The position numbers were made by a program, and so were the translations under genes. Below are positions 57,313-64,000 of a stretch of 64,000 nt of DNA, piece after piece; the first letter of the stretch is position 1, and each line of letters begins with the position of its first letter. The notes under the pieces were generated by a model, which saw nothing but the letters and a program-made list of their open reading frames with translations, searched no databases and had not been told where the DNA came from. This DNA is from Tenacibaculum sp. 190524A02b (GTDB lineage: Bacteria; Bacteroidota; Bacteroidia; Flavobacteriales; Flavobacteriaceae): the NCBI RefSeq assembly GCF_964036645.1, contig NZ_OZ038525.1, positions 682,001 through 746,000 on the forward strand, given 5' to 3'.

Positions 57313-59184
57313 ATGCTAAAACAACTTTTACCATATTTCCTCTTAGTTCTTACGTTAACTTCTGGTTACACACAAACCAAAATAGATTCATTAAAAAGTG
57401 CTCTTGAAAATACTAATGATAAGGCCTCTCGTTTAAGTACATTGGATGCTATAACTAAAGCATTAAATAGAAGTAACACTCAAGAAAAAGAGAGGTATTT
57501 AAGCCAATATCTTAAGTTAGCTGGCAGTTTAGATGAATATGATTTAATGGCATCTAAGTCTCGTTTTTTAATACAACATTACATTTATAATGGTAAATTA
57601 AAAAAGGCAAAAACATTGTGTGACTCTTTATTAGGCTATACATCTAAATTTAATAAATTAGACACTGAGGCGCATTTACTTTTAAAAAGAGGTGCAATTT
57701 TTTTTGCTGAAGAAAAATTTAAGAAAGCTAATGAAGATTACACAAAATCTCATGATCTTTTTATGAAAAGTGGAGATTCTATTTATGCTGCTGATGCGTT
57801 GTTTTTCAGCGCACAAGTTAGTACAGATTTAAATGAGTTTGTAGATGCTGTAAATAGATATAAAGCTGCATCTGATTTATATGAAAAATTAGGAGACAAC
57901 CAGTACGCACTGATGGCAGGGGCTGAATTAATATCGTTATATAATGTAAATGGATTTTTAGAAAAGAGTATTGAAGAAAATGAACGCTTAATTAAAAAGG
58001 CAATAGCAAATAAAGATTTCAATTCTCAAGCTCTTTTGTTAGGTCAAAGAATATCAGCATATAGCAAACAGAAAAAGTTTGATAAAGTTCGTGAAGCTAT
58101 AGACCAACTAATTAAAATTACGAATAAGGATTTGGAAGAGTCTTGGCAAGGCTATTATTCAGTTTTTATTTTAGTTAATGAATTACAGTACGCAATTAAT
58201 ACCAATAACTTAGAAAAAGCCAAGATATTTATTTTACAATTAAATGAGTTTGTAAATAGCAAAAAAATACCTAGTTATATTGAAACTGATGTTTTACATG
58301 TAAAGGCGAATTATTATGATGCTATTGGCGATACAAAAAAAGTACTCCCTATTTTAGAAAAACTGTTATTTAATAATGGAGCAAAAAGCCATACAGATGT
58401 AGAGCTAAAATCCAGACAGAAATTAGCAGATATATACCATCAAAAAGGAAGGTTTAAAGACGCTTTAGAGCTTTACAAAGTGAATACTTTGATTAAAGAC
58501 TCTATTTACACAAGTCAAAAAAACAATGCCTTTTTGTACTACCAAACAGAATATGAAACGGAACGTAGGTTAAGAGAGCTAACTGAGCAAGATGCAGAAA
58601 TTGAAAAATTAGAAGCAGATAAAGTATTAGTAGTTACCAAACGTAATTATCAACTTGCAGGTATTATTATTATCTTTCTTATCGCCATTAGTTTTTTCTA
58701 CTATAGATACAAACAAAATATAAAAGAACAGGCCTATCAAAACTTGTTACTCAATAATAAAATAGCTACGAAAACAGAAGAGATTAATGGGCTTCTTTCT
58801 GAAACAATTCAACACATAAAATCGAAAGAACGTATAGCGGAAAACCTTAAAAAATTATCTAATGAAACCGAAGGTATTACACTTTCAAGTATTATAGCTG
58901 ATTTGAAAGCAGATAAATTAGAAGATTCTAAAATTCTGGTATTGAAAAAGAATATTGAAATACTCAATTATGATTTTGTGAAGAGCTTAAAAAGTTTACA
59001 CCCTAATTTAACCAAAACAGATATTGAAGTTTGTTCTTTTATAAAAATTGGGCTTTCAAGAAAAGAAATTTCCAGTTTAAGAAAGACTAGTATAGATGCT
59101 ATAAAATCGACTCGATTTAGACTAAAAAAGAAGTTAAATCTAACCTCAAAGGATTCTTTGGATGAGTATATTCGCTCCCTATAA
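57313..59184 (+). CDS. Membrane-anchored TPR sensor with C-terminal HTH (sensor 6)
   Basis: About 623 residues from the ATG at 57313, where the signal peptide begins (ending TSGYTQ); an in-frame ATG at 57283 would add ten residues. It is of the sensor 3 subtype, with FLYYQTEYETERR before the TM helix (YQLAGIIIIFLIAISFFYY). TPR-like helices fill about residues 60-410, then TM, a coiled coil, and an HTH in the last 60 residues (LTKTDIEVCSFIKIGLSRKEI, then TRFRLKKKLNL). A strong stem-loop and a separate operator-like repeat follow before the next giant gene, so that gene is transcribed from its own promoter, presumably controlled by this sensor. Confidence 0.87.
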   Translation: MLKQLLPYFLLVLTLTSGYTQTKIDSLKSALENTNDKASRLSTLDAITKALNRSNTQEKERYLSQYLKLAGSLDEYDLMASKSRFLIQHYIYNGKLKKAKTLCDSLLGYTSKFNKLDTEAHLLLKRGAIFFAEEKFKKANEDYTKSHDLFMKSGDSIYAADALFFSAQVSTDLNEFVDAVNRYKAASDLYEKLGDNQYALMAGAELISLYNVNGFLEKSIEENERLIKKAIANKDFNSQALLLGQRISAYSKQKKFDKVREAIDQLIKITNKDLEESWQGYYSVFILVNELQYAINTNNLEKAKIFILQLNEFVNSKKIPSYIETDVLHVKANYYDAIGDTKKVLPILEKLLFNNGAKSHTDVELKSRQKLADIYHQKGRFKDALELYKVNTLIKDSIYTSQKNNAFLYYQTEYETERRLRELTEQDAEIEKLEADKVLVVTKRNYQLAGIIIIFLIAISFFYYRYKQNIKEQAYQNLLLNNKIATKTEEINGLLSETIQHIKSKERIAENLKKLSNETEGITLSSIIADLKADKLEDSKILVLKKNIEILNYDFVKSLKSLHPNLTKTDIEVCSFIKIGLSRKEISSLRKTSIDAIKSTRFRLKKKLNLTSKDSLDEYIRSL

Positions 59185-59227
59185 AATCTCGTTTTACTAA
59201 AATAATAGCACTTTTAAATTTTAAGAA

Positions 59228-59285
59228 GGGTGCAAAAAAAACACCTAAACCCCTTGTAAAATAGGGGTTTTGTTTTTTTGCACCC
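59228..59285 (+). terminator. Long two-part stem-loop after sensor 6
   Basis: The outer stem pairs 59228-59240 with 59273-59285 (13 bp). The inner stem pairs 59247-59253 with 59264-59270 (7 bp). It probably ends the sensor 6 transcript. Its right arm includes the first copy of the TTGCACCC repeat, so terminator and operator overlap. Confidence 0.7.
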
Positions 59286-59337
59286 TATTTTGCACCCCTT
59301 GTTTTCTTTTAAAAAAATTAAAAATGAAATAGTATTG
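59278..59337 (+). promoter_or_regulatory. Tandem direct repeat and -7 box before the FG-GAP/LRR giant gene
   Basis: TTGCACCC (59278-59285) and TTGCACCC(C) (59290-59298) have a period of 12. The TG of the second copy (59291) lies 39 bp before TAGTATTG (59330-59337), a -7 box with one mismatch; TGTATTTG at 59341-59348 is an alternative. The gene starts 33 bp after the first box. Confidence 0.5.
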
Positions 59338-59370
59338 CACTGTATTTGAACTCAAATCCATTAAACGAAC

Positions 59371-62300
59371 ATGAAGAAAAAAATACTTTTTATAGCTATT
59401 ATATTTTCACTATTGAGTTATAGTCAAAATAATTGTTCTCTTGATGAAGCTAAATTCTCAGGAATAGTTACCACAACCAATGTTGGTGCTGCAAAATTTA
59501 AAGCCAGTGATGCTACTTCAAATTATAGATTTGGAGAACGTGTTGCTATTGATGGAAACATTGCTGTAACAGTGTCAAGAAGTAATAGTGTTGAAGCAGG
59601 AAAAGTTTATGTATATATTAATGATGGATCGGGAAATTGGTCTCAACAAACCATATTAACGGCAAGTGATGGATTTGCTGGAGACAACTTTGGTTCTTCA
59701 GTAGCCTTAGAAGGAAATTACTTAGTGGTAGGAGCACGTTCACAAACAAATGAATCAGGTATAGACACAGGAGCTGTTTATTTATTTGAATACAATGGTT
59801 CTAATACTTGGACAGAAGTAGCAGTATTTGAACCTAGTGATGGAAGTTCTGGTGATCGTTTTGGAGAATCCGTTTCTATTGAAGGAAACTTAATTCTTGT
59901 TGGAGCTAGAGATGGTTCTGTAGGAGGATGTGCTTATTTATATGAAAATGATGGAACGAATACATTTACATATTCAGAAACAAAACTAGAACCTCAAGTA
60001 CAGTCTAATTATTCGGGGGCAAGATTTGGTTATGATGTATTGGTTAAAGATGGTCGTGCTTATGTTGGTGGGCCTGCGGATTATTCTTCTGTTGGTAGAG
60101 CTTCTGCTGGATCAGTTCAAATATGGGATCAAGCGAATGATGGATCTTGGTCGCGAACACACAGATTAAGAGGTACAGAAACCTCTGAGTATTTTGGTAG
60201 TGCTATTAGTGTTGATGGAGATTATTTAGCTATTGGTGCATATAATTTTGAAGTATCCTCTACACCTGAAGCTGATCAAGGTAGAGTGTTCGTGTATGAA
60301 GCAGATATAAATGGCGATTATTTAGACGCGAACAGAGTAATGGTTCAGAATGATGATAAGGACAGTTATAATGACCAACGTTTTGGAACAGATGTGGTAA
60401 TAGATAATGGTTTTTTATATGTCGGAACTTTTGGAAATGGATCAAACAGCACTGATGCGGTTTATATTTTTAAAGATAACGGTACTAATAACTGGACACA
60501 AATAAGTAAAATAATTTCTGGCGCAGGTTGGGATGAATTTTCGAACCGAGCGGTTGCAGTTTCCTACCCAAATCTATTAATAGGGCAGAATGAAGGTGAT
60601 AGCCCTTCTAATTCGGGAACCATATATTTTGTGTCTTTAGCAAGTGAAGTAACACCAACAGCATCAGTAACAGAAATTACAAGATCGTTAATTAGTCAAA
60701 ATAACGGGAGTATAAAAGTGAATTTTAATGATGAAGTAACACGTTCAGAAATTAAATTCAGTATAGATGGCGGAACAACTTACCCTTATGTATTTAGTGA
60801 TGATGCCACGGAAGGAGAGATCACAAATCTAGGAGTGGGTTCGTACCACTTAAAAGCGATATTTAATAACGGTTCTTGTACTTTAGATTTAGGGACTGTT
60901 AGTGTAAGTCAAGCACAATACACAACTATTCCAGATCCAAATTTTGAGGCTGCTCTTAATGCTTTAGGATATGATGATATTGCAAGTGATGGACAAGTAC
61001 CTACAAGTTATATAGATAGCGTTACTAGCCTTGATGTAAATAATCAAAATATTTCTGATTTAACAGGAATTAATGATTTTATAGCTTTAGAGTCATTAAA
61101 ACTTCAGTATAACAATTTGACATCTTTAGATGTTTCAAGTTTAGTAAAACTTAAAACACTTTGGGCAGCTAACGGAAATATTTTTACTACCATTGATGTG
61201 AGTAACAACACAGCATTAGAAGATTTTAGATTAAGGCAATTCAAAGGAACTACCGTAGACTTATCAAATAATATTGCCTTAAAACGTTTTGCTTGTACAA
61301 GTTGTGATATTACAAGTTTAGATACTAGCACAAACGTAAATTTATCTTTTTTAGATTTATGGGATAGTGATATCGCTTCAATAGATGTCAGTTCAAATGT
61401 AAGTTTAGAAACTTTAGATGTTGCGTATACTAATATAACTTCATTAGACTTATCGTTAAATACAATTTTCAAAAACCTAATAGCTAATGATATATCGTCT
61501 TTGACAGTTTTAAATATAAAAAATGGTGCAAATACAAACATAACAGGTTTTAATACTTCTAATACTCCAGTAGGTTGTATTTTAGTTGATAACACTACGT
61601 ATAGCACAACAAATTGGACAAATGTCGATGTAGCATCTTCGTTTAGTGATACTTATTGCGAATATACTACAATTCCAGATCCAAATTTTGAAGCTCGATT
61701 GGAGGCTTTGGGTTACGATGATATTTCTGGTGATGGACAAGTTCCTACTGAGTTAATAAAAACGATAACAAGTTTAGATGTTTCGAATCAATCTATTTCA
61801 GACTTAGCAGGAATAGAGAACTTTATAGCATTAGTGGATTTAAACTGTGAAAACAATTCGCTTACTTCTTTAGATGTTAGTAATAATATCAACCTTCAGA
61901 GTTTAATTTTTAACGAAAATAACATTGCTACTTTAACCCTTGGAGCTAATACAAATCTAGGGTCTATTACAGGAAAGTACAACCAATTAAATTCAATAGA
62001 TATAACTCAAAACACGGGGTTAACATTTCTTAATCTTCGAAATAATCCTTTTACTAGCATTGATGTTTCTAATAATCCTTTACTAGAAACTATCAATATT
62101 CGCGAATGTACAAATGTTACAAGTTTAGATGCATCTACTAATGCCAACCTTAAGTTTTTGTATTTACAAGATGTTGCATTAACCAGTTTAGATATTTCTC
62201 AAAACACACTATTAGAAGTAATTGCTTTAGAACGAAATAATCTTTCTAATCTTGACGTATCAAACAATGCTGCTTTAAGACAGTTAAGAGTATCTGATAA

Positions 62301-64000
62301 TAATTTAAGTCGATTAGATGCTTCGAATAATCCAGCACTTACTCGTATATCTTGTGATAACAATCAGCTAACTTTTTTAGATGTTCAGAATGGAAACAAT
62401 ACAGCAATCATTAATACAGATTTTAATGCAACGGGTAATACTTCATTACGTTGTATTAAAGTAGATGACACTGCATGGAGTACAACGAACTGGACAAATG
62501 TTGATTCTGGAATTACTTTTTACAATTCAGGAATTTGCCGTTATACAACTATTCCTGATGCTAATTTTGAAGCAGCTCTTGAAAACTTAGGATATGATGA
62601 CATTTCAGGTGATGGACAGGTACCTACTCAAAATATTGAAATTGTGACTTCTTTAGATTTAAGAAGTGATGCTATTGCCGATTTAACAGGAATAGAGGAT
62701 TTCATCGCATTAGTATCACTTAACCTTAAAAATAACAGTTTAACTTCTATAAACCTTACTAATAATACAGTGTTAGAAACACTTGGAATAAGTGAAAACA
62801 ATTTAACGTCTATTGATTTATCTGAAAATATAAATCTAAAGTCTTTAGATATTGGAGCAAATCCAATAACTGCATTAGATGTTTCAAACAATATAGCATT
62901 AACTCGATTAGAATGTCCAGTTACTGACATTACAGCTATTGATGTTAGTAAATTAACGAAACTTACTTTTTTAGAGTTATTTCAAACTGACATTACAACT
63001 TTAGATATTAGTAATAATTTAGTTTTAAAAAATCTTATCCTTTACAAAACGAAGTTAACCACATTAGAGGTTTCTTTAAATACAGAATTAACAGAATTAC
63101 GTATTGACAATACAGATATCACTACTATTGATTTATCAACAAATACAAAGCTTATTGAAGTTAGGGTAAACGGTTCTGATATTACTTCAATCGATTTAAC
63201 TAATCAAACAGCTTTAACTCAATTTTACGGACAAACAGGAGTCTTAGAGTATGTCAATATCAGGAATGGGAATAATACCAACATTACTAATTTTGATGTT
63301 CGAAATAATGATGATCTAACATGTGTTACTGTTGATAATGCATCATATAGTACAACAAATTGGACTGATATTGGTACTTCTACTAGTTTTACAGAAGGTA
63401 ACTATTGTAATTATACAGCAATTCCAGATTCAACATTTGAAGCAAAATTGGAATCTTTAGGTTATGATGATATTTCTGGAGACGGACAGGTTCCAACTGC
63501 TTTAATAGAAGTAGTTACAAGCTTAAATGTAAATGACCTTGGAATTAACGAATTAACAGGAATTGAAGATTTTACAGCTTTAGTAACATTAGAAGCTAGA
63601 GGTAATAATTTTACTACTTTAAATGTGAGTAAAAATACGTTATTAGAACATTTATATGTTAACAATAATAACTTGTCATTAATAGATGTAACGAGTAATT
63701 TAGTATTAAGAAATTTAAATATAGGATCTAATAGTATTACTTCACTAGATGTATCTAATAATCCAGATCTTAGAGATCTTTGGGTGCAAGGAAACGGAGG
63801 ATTAACAAGTTTAGATTTGAGTAATAATCTTGAATTAAGAGAGTTATATACCTATAGTTCTGGTGTTTCAACATTAGATCTTAGTTTTCATGTAGAACTT
63901 CGAATACTTTCTGCTTACAGAACTTCAATTACTACAATCGACCTTTCCAATAACACTAAATTAAAAGCATTACGAGTTGATGAAACAAACGTTACAGAGT
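59371..64000 (+). CDS. Giant FG-GAP propeller/LRR surface protein (5' part, runs off the window)
   Basis: The frame is open from the ATG at 59371 to the end of the window, 1543 codons without a stop. A signal peptide (to about residue 19, ending LLSYSQ) is followed by seven FG-GAP-type repeats (about 45-430; FGSSVALEGNYLVVGA, FGESVSIEGNLILVGA), consistent with a seven-bladed integrin-alpha-like propeller. A beta domain resembling SprB repeats (about 430-515) comes next, then LRR units with a TTIPDPNFEAxLxxLGYDD cap starting near 60931, 61668, 62545 and 63420, of the same design as the giant LRR protein at 34896. The shared C-terminal module and T9SS domain would lie beyond the window and cannot be seen. 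Confidence 0.9.
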   Translation, partial: MKKKILFIAIIFSLLSYSQNNCSLDEAKFSGIVTTTNVGAAKFKASDATSNYRFGERVAIDGNIAVTVSRSNSVEAGKVYVYINDGSGNWSQQTILTASDGFAGDNFGSSVALEGNYLVVGARSQTNESGIDTGAVYLFEYNGSNTWTEVAVFEPSDGSSGDRFGESVSIEGNLILVGARDGSVGGCAYLYENDGTNTFTYSETKLEPQVQSNYSGARFGYDVLVKDGRAYVGGPADYSSVGRASAGSVQIWDQANDGSWSRTHRLRGTETSEYFGSAISVDGDYLAIGAYNFEVSSTPEADQGRVFVYEADINGDYLDANRVMVQNDDKDSYNDQRFGTDVVIDNGFLYVGTFGNGSNSTDAVYIFKDNGTNNWTQISKIISGAGWDEFSNRAVAVSYPNLLIGQNEGDSPSNSGTIYFVSLASEVTPTASVTEITRSLISQNNGSIKVNFNDEVTRSEIKFSIDGGTTYPYVFSDDATEGEITNLGVGSYHLKAIFNNGSCTLDLGTVSVSQAQYTTIPDPNFEAALNALGYDDIASDGQVPTSYIDSVTSLDVNNQNISDLTGINDFIALESLKLQYNNLTSLDVSSLVKLKTLWAANGNIFTTIDVSNNTALEDFRLRQFKGTTVDLSNNIALKRFACTSCDITSLDTSTNVNLSFLDLWDSDIASIDVSSNVSLETLDVAYTNITSLDLSLNTIFKNLIANDISSLTVLNIKNGANTNITGFNTSNTPVGCILVDNTTYSTTNWTNVDVASSFSDTYCEYTTIPDPNFEARLEALGYDDISGDGQVPTELIKTITSLDVSNQSISDLAGIENFIALVDLNCENNSLTSLDVSNNINLQSLIFNENNIATLTLGANTNLGSITGKYNQLNSIDITQNTGLTFLNLRNNPFTSIDVSNNPLLETINIRECTNVTSLDASTNANLKFLYLQDVALTSLDISQNTLLEVIALERNNLSNLDVSNNAALRQLRVSDNNLSRLDASNNPALTRISCDNNQLTFLDVQNGNNTAIINTDFNATGNTSLRCIKVDDTAWSTTNWTNVDSGITFYNSGICRYTTIPDANFEAALENLGYDDISGDGQVPTQNIEIVTSLDLRSDAIADLTGIEDFIALVSLNLKNNSLTSINLTNNTVLETLGISENNLTSIDLSENINLKSLDIGANPITALDVSNNIALTRLECPVTDITAIDVSKLTKLTFLELFQTDITTLDISNNLVLKNLILYKTKLTTLEVSLNTELTELRIDNTDITTIDLSTNTKLIEVRVNGSDITSIDLTNQTALTQFYGQTGVLEYVNIRNGNNTNITNFDVRNNDDLTCVTVDNASYSTTNWTDIGTSTSFTEGNYCNYTAIPDSTFEAKLESLGYDDISGDGQVPTALIEVVTSLNVNDLGINELTGIEDFTALVTLEARGNNFTTLNVSKNTLLEHLYVNNNNLSLIDVTSNLVLRNLNIGSNSITSLDVSNNPDLRDLWVQGNGGLTSLDLSNNLELRELYTYSSGVSTLDLSFHVELRILSAYRTSITTIDLSNNTKLKALRVDETNVTE

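Noticed and set aside
14620..64000. A mobile genetic island
   Set aside because: No integrase, transposase, tRNA-flanked repeat or clear composition break was seen. The ends of the cluster may lie outside the window, so this is not excluded.

Overview
The window is a low-GC (AT-rich) chromosomal segment of a marine-type member of the Bacteroidota, most likely family Flavobacteriaceae. Three things point there. Promoters carry a TAnnTTTG -7 box, five of them with the perfect box and two also with a TTG or TTTG -33 element. Large secreted proteins end in a type IX secretion (T9SS) sorting domain. Membrane regulators have a periplasmic TPR and a cytoplasmic LuxR-like HTH. The genus cannot be read from the sequence. 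No tRNA, rRNA, insertion sequence, integrase or CRISPR array was seen.

Region 1 (1-9030) is housekeeping and vitamin B12 metabolism. The 3' part of recG meets, tail to tail, a minus-strand operon that reads cobU-cobT-cobS-cobC-btuF-like-membrane protein. These enzymes attach the nucleotide loop to cobinamide, so the operon serves B12 salvage. Divergent from it, a cobalamin riboswitch with a near-consensus promoter leads into a BtuB-type TonB-dependent receptor that ends at a strong terminator. No BtuCD is present in the window.

Region 2 (9188-14526) holds a MacB-type ABC export operon (ATPase, two FtsX/MacB-type permeases, HlyD-type adaptor). It converges on an SMP-30/NHL-like lipoprotein gene across a shared bidirectional terminator.

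Region 3 (14572-64000) is the unusual part. It holds six paralogous sensors (signal peptide, periplasmic TPR, one TM helix, cytoplasmic output) interleaved with five very large exported proteins: a nine-unit BspA/DUF285 protein, an alpha/beta hydrolase, two LRR proteins and a LamG/LRR protein. Five sensors end in a LuxR-type HTH and one ends in a histidine kinase. The four complete large proteins share one C-terminal module of about 540 residues with a T9SS sorting domain. In front of four of the five large genes I find a gene-specific tandem direct repeat (period 10-12 bp). The second copy of each lies 38-39 bp upstream of a TAnnTTTG-like -7 box. I infer that the sensors are dedicated activators, each switching on a neighbouring surface protein through its own repeat. 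This resembles a set of repertoire cassettes.

Other features of region 3 are two nearly identical 53/54-codon genes, each directly after a large gene, whose predicted mature product is only about ten residues; a 1.5-kb near-identical block that suggests gene conversion; a predicted structured RNA of about 320 nt; and a 46-bp tandem repeat. A PLP-dependent Cys/Met-type enzyme (55306-57144, minus strand) sits inside the region and looks unrelated to it.
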